Source of the DNA: Bacteroidaceae bacterium
GTDB lineage: Bacteria > Bacteroidota > Bacteroidia > Bacteroidales > Bacteroidaceae
Reading direction: 5' to 3'
Assembly: GCA_017631315.1 (NCBI GenBank)
Contig: JAGBTN010000015.1
Location: 186,001 to 250,000 of the forward strand
DNA length: 64,000 bases
Within the stretch, counting starts at the first letter, position 1. Every line of letters starts with the position of its first letter. Of this stretch, positions 9,042 through 17,572 are shown in pieces. A program made the translations under genes and the position numbers. The notes beneath the pieces are model-generated. The model made no database searches and was not told the origin of the DNA. It worked only from the letters and a program-made list of their open reading frames with translations.

Positions 9042-10238
9042 ATGAAAAGAACGAGTGTGTTTCTCCTGGCGATGTTGTTTACTACCGGTATCCTGGCACA
9101 AGACAGGATCGATTCCTTTATGAGCGAAGAGAAAATCCTCAGTCATATGGATGTGGGTGTGAATGCAGAGACTACAAGCTTGGGCATTGATGTGGGTGTG
9201 AATGTAGGCACTACGGGCCTGGGCATTGATGTGGGTGTGAATGTAGGCAATTATGTACGCCTGCGTGCCGGCTACAATTATATGCCACGCATCAGCATGA
9301 ATACCGACTTCACAGTCGAGACGAGCAAAGGCGGCATCGGCAATCTCATCGATAAAATAGACCGAATTGAGGAGAAATTCGAGGAGTACGGCATTGACAT
9401 GAACAGCGAATCCTTTGCCGAATACAAGGCTTTGTTCGACAAGTTCAGCAAGGTAGAGCGGAAGGATTATGTCACCATGGCACTTAAGCCGAATCTGCAT
9501 CAGTTCAAGTTCATGGTCGATGTTATGCCCTTCAGGAACAACAAGCATTGGAGTTTCACTGCCGGTTTCTTTGTCGGTCCGTCCACGGTGGGCTACGCCG
9601 AGAATCTGGAGAAAGAAGTCCTCATGCTGGAGGGGGTCAACGCATACAACAAAATCTACAGGGACTATCCCGAATATGGCATTAATGGCAGTTATCTCCA
9701 CCGTGTGGGCAAGGAGAAGGACGACCCGTTCTACAAGCATGGCCTTGCAGGCTTCTGCCTCGGCAGGTTCGCGGATGGCGATATGGCCTTGATGGTCCCC
9801 GGCGAGGATGCCTCGGCCAAGGCTGAAATGGTGGTAAACAAGGTGCGCCCCTATGTAGGCTTCGGCTATAACACTTCTCTGTCGGGAGACAAGAGATGGC
9901 GCCTGAATGTCGATGCAGGCGTGATGTTCCTTTGCGGTTCGCCAAGTGTTTATGTGGACAATGTCTATAAGTTCAACGCCGACGACATCTGCTTCGACGA
10001 GGAGGGAAGGTATGTGAGCGGCATGGGATTCGACATCGACGGCAACTACTATGGCGAGATCGTACGCTGGTTCGAGGAAGATTTGGAATACAAATACGTA
10101 GGCCAGCGGCTTGACCACGTTGACGTCGTGCACGACCTTCACGATACACCCGGCAAGGTGGGCAGAACCATAAACACCATCTCCAAGTTCAAGGTCTATC
10201 CGAACATCTCGGTAGGCATTTCCTATCGCCTTTTCTGA
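9042..10238 (+). CDS. Predicted outer-membrane beta-barrel protein with tandem-repeat N-terminus
   Basis: The protein has 398 residues with a cleavable signal (MKRTSVFLLAMLFTTGILAQ). Residues about 37-71 hold a 13-residue tandem repeat, DVGVNVGTTGLGI and variants. After it come alternating amphipathic strands (YVRLRAGYNYMPRI, WRLNVDAGVMFLCG) and a C-terminal strand ending in phenylalanine (ISVGISYRLF), the usual outer-membrane barrel ending recognised by the BAM complex. I know no named family for it. It closes the run of envelope genes that begins at 2931. The repeat could vary in copy number between strains. Confidence 0.65.
   Translation: MKRTSVFLLAMLFTTGILAQDRIDSFMSEEKILSHMDVGVNAETTSLGIDVGVNVGTTGLGIDVGVNVGNYVRLRAGYNYMPRISMNTDFTVETSKGGIGNLIDKIDRIEEKFEEYGIDMNSESFAEYKALFDKFSKVERKDYVTMALKPNLHQFKFMVDVMPFRNNKHWSFTAGFFVGPSTVGYAENLEKEVLMLEGVNAYNKIYRDYPEYGINGSYLHRVGKEKDDPFYKHGLAGFCLGRFADGDMALMVPGEDASAKAEMVVNKVRPYVGFGYNTSLSGDKRWRLNVDAGVMFLCGSPSVYVDNVYKFNADDICFDEEGRYVSGMGFDIDGNYYGEIVRWFEEDLEYKYVGQRLDHVDVVHDLHDTPGKVGRTINTISKFKVYPNISVGISYRLF
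9150..9254 (+). repeat. 39-bp in-frame tandem repeat (about 2.7 copies)
   Basis: Units run 9150-9188, 9189-9227 and a partial third 9228-9254, each opening with GATGTGGGTGTGAATG. The unit length of 13 codons keeps the reading frame, so copy number can change without breaking the protein. Confidence 0.85.
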
Positions 10239-10482
10239 ACGCACACTACACAAACCCCTTTTTGCTAAAATTATTTTTATTATTAAAACGAAGTGAGTTC
10301 GTTAATTCATCAGCACGTTAAAGGAGGGAACAAACACCCCCTACATGGTCGCCAAACATGGCACGCGAAGTTGGTCAATTAGGCATGCCTTTCCAGCCGA
10401 CTTAACATGCCTTGTCAAGCAATTTAACAGTAGATGTTTTCGAACATGACATTTCAAAACAAAAAACACTAAAAACACATTT
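10239..10482 (+). other. Gene-free leader before the LRR gene
   Basis: This 244-base spacer holds no convincing gene. A poly-AT stretch (10260-10290) is followed by AAAGGAGGG at 10320. CAGTAGATGTTT at 10428-10439 repeats the right inverted-repeat arm found at 52994-53005, and CTTAAC/TTTAAC motifs at 10401 and 10423 are 22 bp apart, which could be a decayed relative of the GGTTAACC arrays. I see no clear TAnnTTTG promoter here. Confidence 0.4.
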
Positions 10483-13400
10483 ATGAGTAAAAGATTTCTG
10501 AATTTCTTAAAAACAACACTTTGTATGGTTGCCCTGATGAGCATGAGCAATGCTGCTGCTCAGTCGCAAACTATCACAATCTGCGATGGCACAGATGAAA
10601 ACAAGTATGTTCCCTTCTATTTCTATTACCTCGACAATGCCTCAACAACTTGCCAGGTCATCTACCCCGCCTCTGCACTGGAAAACATCAAAGGAAAACA
10701 AATTACAGGAGTAAAGTTCTACAACGCAGGCTATTCAAGCACATGGAACAGCCAGATGGCAGTTTCTATGGGAGAAGTAGGCTTTGACAGGCTTGCCGAC
10801 GACAATGCAGCATACATTTCAACCAACTTCACCGAAGTGTTCAACGGAGCCCAGTCCGGCGACGAGACCATGAACACCCTCGAATTCGCCTTCGCAACCC
10901 CCTATGTTTATGCAGGCGAAAACCTTGTTGTAGAAGTACGAAACACCGTAACAGGCAGCACATACATGCAAGTTCCCTTCTATGGCCAAGACATCACCGA
11001 CGGTATCAACGCAACCTATGGTTACAACAACTCATACAAATACAACGAGAGTTTCCTGCCCAAGATGACCGTCACCTACGAAGACATACCCGAATACGGT
11101 GCAAAAATATCAACCCAAAACATCGACTTCTCCACAATCTTCACCAATAGCACATCGGTAAAGAACTTTACAATCACCAACAGCGGTGCCAACGACCTCA
11201 CCGGCACAATCTTCGGAGCCGATGCTCCCTTTGCCATCGAAGAGACAACCCTGAGCATACCCTCATTGGCATCGGTTACCATTCCCGTTACCTTTGCCCC
11301 CACAGCCGATGGCGCATACAACACAACCCTGAAGATAGATCTCGGGCAGGCCGGCGTCTTCGAAGTGACCTTGGCTGGCAATGCCATGACTGCCCCCACC
11401 GGTTATACCCAGGCATTCGACGTCGCAAACAAGACTCTCCCCGAGGAATGGGCCGGATGGAACGTGAAGAGTACATACAGTTATGACATCTATGATTATC
11501 TCTACGAGTCGGCCGAAAGCCACACAGAATACTTTGTCGGCACCGAAATCGACGGCACAAAAGCCGTTACAATCTACGAAGACGCCAACCCACGCCGTGA
11601 ATATCCCAGCCAATACGAAATCTACATGATTTCACCCATGGTAGCAGGCAACGTAATGATTACCGCTCGTGGCACATATTCAGAGTACACAAGCGGCGAA
11701 GTGAAAGTATTCCCCGCCACCCTGAACGAAGATAACACCTACACCATCGGCAAGGAACCCATCAACGTAACCTGGCTACCAGCCTTCTCCAACCAGGAAT
11801 GGAGCAATGGCATCTTCACCCTTACCGAAGCAACACAAGTTGCCGTCTTCATGACCTACGGCGCTGTTTCACATTTTGCTGCCGACGAATTGGCAACAGC
11901 CCCCGGTGTAGAGCTCGCTGTTGGCGAGAAGTTCACACAGAATGGCATCACCTATATCGTAAAAGAAAACAAGACGGTAGGCATCAGTTCTGTATCTAAC
12001 GAAGTTGTAGAATGCAACATTCCCGAAACCGTAAAAGAACAAAGAGTCAGCTATACCGTTACTTCGGTAGAAAAAGATGCATTCTATTGGAGCAATGTGA
12101 CAAGTGTTTCACTGCCCAACACCATTACCGAAATTGGCTATGGTGCTTTCCGTTCGTCACCACTTGCTAATGTAAATTTGCCCAAAGGCCTTACCCAGAT
12201 TGGCGACTACGCCTTCTACAACACAAAACTTACTGGCATTGACCTCCCCGATGGCGTTACCACTATTGGTGCATCGACCTTTGCTCAATGCGAGAAACTC
12301 AGCACAATCGGCCTTCCTGCTGCTTTGGAAAAGATTGGTTCGGGTGCATTCTACAAGACTGCCATTACGGCTATCGTGTTGCCGGCCTCTTGCAAGACAC
12401 TGAGCAATTATGTATTTGAGGCATGCAAGCAACTGGCAAGCATCACCCTTCCCGAAGGCATTATTGAACTGCCCACAGGTTTGTTCCAGGACTGCACCGC
12501 ACTGACTTCTGTTACAATCCCCGAGAGTGTAACCACCATCATGGGAGCTGCATTCCAAAATACTGGTCTGACTACAATACACTTCCCTAAGAATGTCAGC
12601 ACCATTAAAGCCAACGCCTTCAATGATGTAGCACTATCCACCATCACTGTTGACAGCGAGAACGAGACTTTCTCTGTCATGGACGGTGCTCTTTATACAA
12701 CCGACAAGCGTTACATCTATCTCTATCCTCGTGTTACGGAGAGCAAGCGCTACGACATTGTTGATGGTTGCGTGGCCGTATGGGGTGGTGCATTCTATGG
12801 TTGCGATGTTAAAGAGGTTACATTCCCTGAAGGCTTTATCGGCATTGATGCTTATGCGTTCTGCCAATCGCAACTGGAGAAGGTTGACCTTCCTCACTCC
12901 ATTGAGGTGATTTTCGAACAGGCGTTTGCCGGAACTCAACTGACGAGTGTGGTTGTTCCCAACGGCATCAAGGAACTCAACGAGGCTGTCTTCGCTTCTT
13001 GTGAAAAGCTGACAGAGGTGACACTCCCTGCGGGTTTGACTTCTGTAGGCAACCGCGCTTTCTTCCAATGTGCGGCGCTCACTAAGATTGAGTGTCTTGG
13101 TACTACTCCTGCCGAGTTCGATGCTTGGGATACTTATACTAGTCCTTTCTTCGGCATTGATTGCAGCCTGGTAACAATCGTGTGCCCCATGCAGTCTGTT
13201 GAAGATTATAGGCTGAGCGAATGGGGCGATTTCTTCACTCTCTTCGAGGGCAAGAGCTTCACTGGTATTGCTGATGTTGAGACAAGTGACTTTGCCATCT
13301 CTACACAAAATGGCTGCATTACTATTGATCTTGGCAATAATGATACGTATAATGTATGTATTTCTCAACTTAATGGTGCTGTTGTTTGCGGTGCCGGCAA

Positions 13401-13500
13401 TGTGTCCGGTTCGTTCACGACCGATGCCTTATCTCGCGGCATCTATGTTGTAACCATTCTGAATGGCAAGACTAAGGTGACTCGTAAGGTTGTCCTTTAA
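10483..13500 (+). CDS. BspA-type leucine-rich-repeat surface protein with T9SS-like tail
   Basis: The protein has 1005 residues. A signal peptide (to about residue 27, ...SNAAAQS) is followed by a carbohydrate-binding-like beta region and, near residues 200-310, an immunoglobulin-like/HYDIN-type module (ISTQNIDFSTIFTNSTSVKN, TIPVTFAPTADG). Residues about 509-902 are BspA-type LRR_5 repeats of 22-23 residues: VTSVSLPNTITEIGYGAF, LANVNLPKGLTQIGDYAF, LTGIDLPDGVTTIGASTF and onward. The C-terminal 75 residues end in GIYVVTILNGKTKVTRKVVL, resembling a type IX sorting domain. BspA-like LRR proteins bind host proteins such as fibronectin or other bacteria. The gene is monocistronic, with a long leader and a strong terminator after it. 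Confidence 0.85.
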   Translation: MSKRFLNFLKTTLCMVALMSMSNAAAQSQTITICDGTDENKYVPFYFYYLDNASTTCQVIYPASALENIKGKQITGVKFYNAGYSSTWNSQMAVSMGEVGFDRLADDNAAYISTNFTEVFNGAQSGDETMNTLEFAFATPYVYAGENLVVEVRNTVTGSTYMQVPFYGQDITDGINATYGYNNSYKYNESFLPKMTVTYEDIPEYGAKISTQNIDFSTIFTNSTSVKNFTITNSGANDLTGTIFGADAPFAIEETTLSIPSLASVTIPVTFAPTADGAYNTTLKIDLGQAGVFEVTLAGNAMTAPTGYTQAFDVANKTLPEEWAGWNVKSTYSYDIYDYLYESAESHTEYFVGTEIDGTKAVTIYEDANPRREYPSQYEIYMISPMVAGNVMITARGTYSEYTSGEVKVFPATLNEDNTYTIGKEPINVTWLPAFSNQEWSNGIFTLTEATQVAVFMTYGAVSHFAADELATAPGVELAVGEKFTQNGITYIVKENKTVGISSVSNEVVECNIPETVKEQRVSYTVTSVEKDAFYWSNVTSVSLPNTITEIGYGAFRSSPLANVNLPKGLTQIGDYAFYNTKLTGIDLPDGVTTIGASTFAQCEKLSTIGLPAALEKIGSGAFYKTAITAIVLPASCKTLSNYVFEACKQLASITLPEGIIELPTGLFQDCTALTSVTIPESVTTIMGAAFQNTGLTTIHFPKNVSTIKANAFNDVALSTITVDSENETFSVMDGALYTTDKRYIYLYPRVTESKRYDIVDGCVAVWGGAFYGCDVKEVTFPEGFIGIDAYAFCQSQLEKVDLPHSIEVIFEQAFAGTQLTSVVVPNGIKELNEAVFASCEKLTEVTLPAGLTSVGNRAFFQCAALTKIECLGTTPAEFDAWDTYTSPFFGIDCSLVTIVCPMQSVEDYRLSEWGDFFTLFEGKSFTGIADVETSDFAISTQNGCITIDLGNNDTYNVCISQLNGAVVCGAGNVSGSFTTDALSRGIYVVTILNGKTKVTRKVVL

Positions 13501-13557
13501 GGGGAAATTACTCCTTTTAATTGATAATTTTGGACTGATTCCTTTGTGGAACGATAT

Positions 13558-13589
13558 GGGGCTGCGCCGTTTTGGCGCAGCCCCTTTTT
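13558..13589 (+). terminator. Rho-independent terminator of the LRR gene
   Basis: GGGGCTGCGCC (13558-13568) pairs perfectly with GGCGCAGCCCC (13574-13584) around a 5-base loop, and TTTTT follows. There is no T-tract on the other strand, so it acts for the plus-strand gene. Confidence 0.9.
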
Positions 13590-13604
13590 GTGTTCGGCAG
13601 CAGG

Positions 13605-13706
13605 TCAGTGTCCCATGCACGAGGTTGTGCCCAGTGCTGTGAGGAAGGCTGTGAGGGCTGCTACTATCATTTTTACTATGGTTTCTGCGATGTTGTTCTT
13701 TTTCAT
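13605..13706 (-). CDS. Smalltalk protein (33 residues)
   Basis: A tiny ORF on the minus strand starts at the ATG at 13706-13704 and overlaps the stop of the P5-like gene by 4 bases (ATGA). The protein begins MKKNNIAETIVKMIVAALTA, continues FLTALGTTSC and ends MGH. It is a single hydrophobic helix ending in a T-T-S-C motif, as in the family annotated as smalltalk in Bacteroidales. The family usually sits beside a HU-like DNA-binding gene and a lysozyme/amidase-like gene, as here. Its function is not known. The helix with a cysteine near the C-terminus resembles a small membrane peptide, possibly lysin-associated. Confidence 0.75.
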   Translation of the reverse strand: MKKNNIAETIVKMIVAALTAFLTALGTTSCMGH

Positions 13707-14107
13707 GGTTGTGTTTTGTAAAGTTTGAATCCTTGGTTGATTATCTCTTCGGAAAGGTTTGTGCCGCATTCCTGGCGTGCCATTGCCTGCACGAGTCGTG
13801 GCCAGTCGGTCTCTGTGAGGTGTTGGTGGCTGCCGAAGCCTGTCCAGTTGCAGACGTTGCGGATGTAGGCGTCGGTGTTGTTCTCGTTGGGCGGTGCCCA
13901 TCGCCCTACGATGTCTGCCGGGCTGATGCAGTGGTATCTGCGTGCATAGGTGCGTAGGATGCAGAAGGCGGCACGTATGCCCCACTCCATCGCCTTGAAG
14001 CGGACGAACGAGGTGTCGGTCTGCTGCGCCGATTGTCCTTTCCATTTTGTGCCTGCAACCCGCCGTATGTTCAGCGGGTTGCAGTTTCTGAGTCCACGAG
14101 TAAGCAT
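13703..14107 (-). CDS. P5-like / phage-type structural or muralytic protein
   Basis: The protein has 134 residues. It opens MLTRGLRNCNPLNIRRV, then KWKGQ, FVRFKAMEWGIRAAF, ISPADIVGRWAPPNENNTDA and ending QAMARQECG. The (N)NPLNIR, W-x-G and F-x-x-F/G-x-R-A pattern belongs to proteins annotated as structural protein P5 in Bacteroidales, a name borrowed from phage virion components, and resembles phage tail lysozyme-type modules. There is no signal peptide. It lies between the HU-like gene (37 bases upstream) and the smalltalk gene (4-base overlap), so the three are one minus-strand operon. Whether it is an active wall hydrolase cannot be told from the sequence. Confidence 0.7.
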   Translation of the reverse strand: MLTRGLRNCNPLNIRRVAGTKWKGQSAQQTDTSFVRFKAMEWGIRAAFCILRTYARRYHCISPADIVGRWAPPNENNTDAYIRNVCNWTGFGSHQHLTETDWPRLVQAMARQECGTNLSEEIINQGFKLYKTQP

Positions 14108-14144
14108 ACTCTTTCGGGTTTGTTTCCGGTGTTACGTCTGGCGG

Positions 14145-14606
14145 TTACTCGAGCCCCTGGATGGTGTCGGTGTTCTTGATGGTCTCGATGGCTTCGCCCT
14201 GTGCTTTGCGGCTGGGCACGAGTTGGAAGGTTGCCTCGTTGCGAAGGTTTCTGAAGGGCTTGCCTGGGGTCCAACTGACGTGTACGTCTTTGATGTTGGC
14301 AGGGCCGAATTCTTCGGTTGTCTTTGCGCCGATGGTCTTGAGGCGGGGCTGGAAGTCGCCCATGTCGCCGAGGCGTACGCGCTTGCCCTCGAGCATGAGT
14401 TCGCGCAGGCAGCCGAAGGCGATGGTGAGAAGGCCCACGATGTCGCCTTTCCCATATACGCTGCCGTGGGCGGCAATGTGTTCGGCAAACTTGTTGATGT
14501 CGAGCACCTCGCTCGCCTGCGCCATGCCATAGGCCTTGGTTTCCTGAATGTCGGCCTTACGTGTGCCGGGTTTTGTACTCATGATTGCAATACTGTAGTT
14601 AATCAT
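14145..14606 (-). CDS. HU-family DNA-binding protein (long, orphan-cassette type)
   Basis: The protein has 153 residues, starting at the ATG at 14606 (MINYSIAIMSTKPGTRKADI). It is longer than ordinary HU (about 90 residues) and belongs to the Bacteroidales HU-like family with an N-terminal extension. The core carries a helical part (VLDINKFAEHIAAHGSVYGK, DIVGLLTIAFGCLRELMLEG) followed by the beta arm start VRLGDMGDFQPRL, and a low-complexity tail. Upstream bases to about 14780 are AT-rich and hold no further gene. It is the first gene of the minus-strand cassette with the P5-like and smalltalk genes. The canonical HU gene lies only 370 bases away, so the two paralogues are neighbours. Confidence 0.8.
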   Translation of the reverse strand: MINYSIAIMSTKPGTRKADIQETKAYGMAQASEVLDINKFAEHIAAHGSVYGKGDIVGLLTIAFGCLRELMLEGKRVRLGDMGDFQPRLKTIGAKTTEEFGPANIKDVHVSWTPGKPFRNLRNEATFQLVPSRKAQGEAIETIKNTDTIQGLE

Positions 14607-14777
14607 TGTCTTTAGATTTTTTAGATTAAGTAATAAGGTTTGTTTCTCGGAAGCGCTTCTGCTATTATATACCGCCAACACCCCTTTTTGTCAACCCCGA
14701 CACCCGTTTTTTTCATCAAAAATGTGAAAATTTTCTACTACACCTTATATATATCCATGCACGCCTGCACGCGTGTG

Positions 14778-14866
14778 GCAGAAAGGTTAACCTTTATGGG
14801 CGGAAAGGTTAAGCATTACGGCCATAATGGTTAAGCCTTCTCGGCAGAATGGTTAACCCTTTTCCG
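14778..14866 (+). repeat. 22-bp-phased GGTTAACC array, 4 units (array B)
   Basis: Cores lie at 14785-14792 (GGTTAACC), 14807-14814 (GGTTAAGC), 14829-14836 (GGTTAAGC) and 14851-14858 (GGTTAACC), all 22 bp apart. The array sits between the start of the HU-like cassette and the terminators of the hup gene. Confidence 0.85.
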
Positions 14867-14888
14867 GCAGGGCCCTTGGGCTGACAAC

Positions 14889-14954
14889 AAAAAGCCCCTT
14901 CCCCAAAAGGAGGAAAGGGCAAAAAAAAGCCTCACCCTTGTGCAGGGAGAGGCT
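14889..14954 (-). terminator. Two terminators in tandem behind the HU gene
   Basis: Read on the minus strand, AGCCTCTCCCT and AGGGTGAGGCT pair (plus positions 14929-14954) and are followed by a T-tract (A run at 14921-14928). A second stem, GCCCTTTCC with GGAAGGGGC (plus 14894-14920, one G-U pair), is followed by TTTTT. Two consecutive hairpins suggest strict shielding of the cassette and repeat array from hup transcription. Confidence 0.8.
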
Positions 14955-14975
14955 AAATCTGTATCAGTCGGTTTA

Positions 14976-15239
14976 TTAAACAGCCAACTCAGAGCCGGCC
15001 TTGAACTTCACCACCTTCTTTGCAGGAATGGTGATAGCCTCCTTAGTAGCAGGATTGATACCCTTGCGCTCGCCCTGTTCCTTTACAGAGAATGTACCGA
15101 AACCTACCAGAGCCACCTTGTCGCCAGCCTTTACAGCTGCAGTGATAGCGTCCAGAGTAGCCTCCAAAGCCTTCTTTGCATCAACCTTGCTCATGCCAGC
15201 GCCCTCAGCGATCTTGGCAACCAATTCAGTCTTGTTCAT
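14976..15239 (-). CDS. hup: HU DNA-binding protein
   Basis: The protein has 87 residues, the standard HU length. It begins MNKTELVAKIAEGAGMSKVD and carries the family signature GFGTFSVKEQGERKGINPAT and then KKVVKFKAGSEL. HU bends DNA non-specifically and compacts the nucleoid as a dimer. The gene is monocistronic: its own promoter lies at 15305-15335 and tandem terminators follow. It is the canonical HU of the window; the longer paralogue at 14145 is the cassette form. Confidence 0.95.
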   Translation of the reverse strand: MNKTELVAKIAEGAGMSKVDAKKALEATLDAITAAVKAGDKVALVGFGTFSVKEQGERKGINPATKEAITIPAKKVVKFKAGSELAV

Positions 15240-15304
15240 AAGTTAATCGTTAAGTTGTTTGTAATTAGAATATTTTAATTTCGCTATTTGCACCTTTTGC
15301 ATGA

Positions 15305-15335
15305 CAAATTTATGTAAAGTTGACAGAACAACAAA
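15305..15335 (-). promoter_or_regulatory. Promoter of the HU gene
   Basis: On the minus strand TTTG (plus CAAA at 15332-15335) and TAAATTTG (plus CAAATTTA at 15305-15312) are 19 bases apart, the ideal Bacteroidota spacing. The leader to the ATG at 15239 is about 60 AT-rich bases. Confidence 0.7.
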
Positions 15336-15416
15336 GTATTTTCATAAAAAAATACAATAAATGACTAAAAAACACAGATAAACACCTTTCCGCCGCATTT
15401 CCTTGCCTATTTTTCG

Positions 15417-15424
15417 TACCTTTG
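15417..15424 (+). promoter_or_regulatory. -7 promoter element TACCTTTG
   Basis: TACCTTTG followed by CACGCG lies 33 bases before the rhomboid ATG at 15457, a typical distance in this window. Confidence 0.6.
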
Positions 15425-15456
15425 CACGCGAATACAAACCCCCACGACTATAAATC

Positions 15457-16389
15457 ATGAACTTAATACCCACCATAACCAAAAACCTGCTTATCATCAA
15501 CGTGCTGTGTTTCTTTGCAAGCATCGCTTTCCGCTCGCACGGCATCGACCTCGATGAAACCTTCGGCCTGCACTTCGTGCTGGCCAGCAACTTCCAGCCC
15601 TGGCAGTTCTTCACCTACATGTTCATGCACGCCGGCTGGCAACACCTCTTCTTCAACATGTTCGCCGTATGGATGTTCGGACGCATCATGGAGCAAACCC
15701 TGGGCCCCCGACGCTTCCTCATCTACTACATCGTTTGCGGACTCGGCGCAGGCCTCATACAAGAACTCGTGCAACTGGCAGAATACTGGTACCTCGGGCT
15801 CAGCAACTACAACCAGATAGTCCTCTCCGGCACCCTCACACCAATGGCCGAATACCTCAACCGCTGGAACACCGTCGGAGCATCAGGCGCCGTCTACGGC
15901 ATACTACTCGCCTTCGGCATGACATTCCCCAACGAACGCATGTTCATCTTCCCCATCCCCGTCCCCGTCAAAGCCAAATACTTCGTCGTCGGATACGCCG
16001 TCATCGAACTCCTCTCAGCCCTCTCGCAGAAAGGAGACGGCATAGCACACATGGCACACCTGGGCGGCATGCTCGTAGGCCTGCTGCTCCTGCTCTACTG
16101 GCGCAACGGCGGAGGAAACAGCTACAACAACGGCAGATACGGCAACTACGGCTCCCACAACAACACATGGGACAACTTCCGCAACCACTTCACCGCCATG
16201 TTCAAAAAGAAAGAACCACACATCGACATCCGATACGGCGGACGATACAACCAAGATGCAGCCTATCGCCAACAGAAAAAACAAAACGAAGAAGAACTCA
16301 ACCGCATACTCGACAAAGTAAAGAAAAGCGGCTACGACGGACTCACCCCCGAAGAAAAGAAACGACTCTTCGACATCACACGAAAATAA
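15457..16389 (+). CDS. Rhomboid family intramembrane serine protease
   Basis: The protein has 310 residues with six or more membrane helices. The rhomboid motifs are present: HLFFNMFAVW in the early loop region, G141-A-S143-G-A-V-Y-G with the catalytic serine at 143, and A-H201-L-G-G with the catalytic histidine. After the last helix comes a cytoplasmic tail: a GNSYNNGRYGNYGS-rich linker and a charged C-terminal helix (EELNRILDKVKKSGYDGLTP) that is conserved in Bacteroidota rhomboids. Rhomboids cleave single-span membrane proteins inside the bilayer; no substrate can be inferred. The EEP-family gene starts 2 bases after its stop, so they form an operon. Confidence 0.92.
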   Translation: MNLIPTITKNLLIINVLCFFASIAFRSHGIDLDETFGLHFVLASNFQPWQFFTYMFMHAGWQHLFFNMFAVWMFGRIMEQTLGPRRFLIYYIVCGLGAGLIQELVQLAEYWYLGLSNYNQIVLSGTLTPMAEYLNRWNTVGASGAVYGILLAFGMTFPNERMFIFPIPVPVKAKYFVVGYAVIELLSALSQKGDGIAHMAHLGGMLVGLLLLLYWRNGGGNSYNNGRYGNYGSHNNTWDNFRNHFTAMFKKKEPHIDIRYGGRYNQDAAYRQQKKQNEEELNRILDKVKKSGYDGLTPEEKKRLFDITRK

Positions 16390-16391
16390 CC

Positions 16392-17450
16392 ATGTTGAAG
16401 CGACTCGCCATCAGCATCTTCCTCGGAGCCAACCTCTGCACCATACTCCTTCTGTGGCTGAGTGTGGCGCTCACATACATCTCGCCCGAACACCTGCCAC
16501 GGCTCTCCCTGCTCACACTCGCCTTTCCCGTCTTTCTCGCAGCAAACATACTCTTCCTGCTCTTCTGGCTCCTCTTCAAAGCACGCCTCACATGGGTCCC
16601 CATAGCAGGAATGCTACTCGTCGGCGGACACATCCTCGACTACACACCACTAAACCTGCAAAGCAACAGCAACAACCCCGCTGCCGACACCACACTGACC
16701 ATCGTCACCTACAACGCCAACTACCCAAAATCCAAAGAAGAAAGCACACAAGCACTGCTGCAATTCCTCAAAACAACCAATGCCGACATCGTCTGCATCC
16801 AGGAAATATCCCGACAATTCTTCAACATAAACCGCAAATGGCTCGACTCCACAGACTACCAAGTGCGGCAAAACCACTCCATAGCCATACTGTCAAAACA
16901 CCCCTTCCTGAGCGACGCCATACACATCGACTACCCAACACGCAAAAATCACAGCGTCGCATGCTGGATTAACTACTACGGAGACAGCCTCCTCGTCATC
17001 AACAACCACCTGGAAAGCAACCACCTCAGCAACAAAGACAAAGACGAATACACACACACCATCACCGGCCCAAACCAACAAGCCATCAAAAGCAGCACAC
17101 GCATACTCATCAACAAACTCAGCAAAGCCGCAAACTACCGAGGCGCACAAACCGACAGCATCTGCTCCATCATCGACCACAACCTCAACCATTCAACCAT
17201 CGTCTGCGGAGACCTCAACGACACACCCATCTCCTACACCTACCAACAACTGGCAAAAAGACTCACATCAGCCTACCGAGAAGCAGGCACCGGACCAGGA
17301 TTCACCTACTCCCGACGCTCATTCCCCGTGCGCATCGACCACCTCTTCTTCACCAACGACTGGACATGCACATCCTGCCGCATAGACCATACCATTTCCT
17401 CCTCCGACCACTACCCCCTTATCGTCCGTTTAACCAAAAAAATACGGTAA
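16392..17450 (+). CDS. Endonuclease/exonuclease/phosphatase family protein, membrane-anchored
   Basis: The protein has 352 residues. I start at the ATG at 16392, 2 bases after the rhomboid stop; the open frame continues upstream but only as the out-of-frame shadow of the rhomboid gene. Three hydrophobic segments fill residues 1-90. The EEP fold follows: TIVTYNANYPKS, ADIVCIQEIS (metal-binding E), INNHLES, TIVCGDLNDTP and the final SSSDHYPLIV with the catalytic D-H pair. The active-site set is complete, so it should be an active metal-dependent phosphoesterase facing the periplasm. The substrate (nucleic acid, phospholipid or inositol phosphate) is unknown. Confidence 0.88.
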   Translation: MLKRLAISIFLGANLCTILLLWLSVALTYISPEHLPRLSLLTLAFPVFLAANILFLLFWLLFKARLTWVPIAGMLLVGGHILDYTPLNLQSNSNNPAADTTLTIVTYNANYPKSKEESTQALLQFLKTTNADIVCIQEISRQFFNINRKWLDSTDYQVRQNHSIAILSKHPFLSDAIHIDYPTRKNHSVACWINYYGDSLLVINNHLESNHLSNKDKDEYTHTITGPNQQAIKSSTRILINKLSKAANYRGAQTDSICSIIDHNLNHSTIVCGDLNDTPISYTYQQLAKRLTSAYREAGTGPGFTYSRRSFPVRIDHLFFTNDWTCTSCRIDHTISSSDHYPLIVRLTKKIR

Positions 17451-17507
17451 ACCATCGTTTTTACATAAAAAAACCTCCATTTACACTCCTTTTTAAGGAA
17501 AAAGATA

Positions 17508-17515
17508 TATCTTTG
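17508..17515 (+). promoter_or_regulatory. -7 promoter element TATCTTTG
   Basis: TATCTTTG followed by CACGC lies 58 bases before the secDF ATG. Confidence 0.6.
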
Positions 17516-17572
17516 CACGCTATAATGGCATAAAAATAACATATATAAACAAAAACTAAATAATTTCAAACA

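Noticed and set aside
14778-14866. Phased GGTTAACC arrays as CRISPR arrays
   Set aside because: Cores are only 8 bp with 14-bp gaps, far shorter than CRISPR repeats and spacers, and no cas gene is present.
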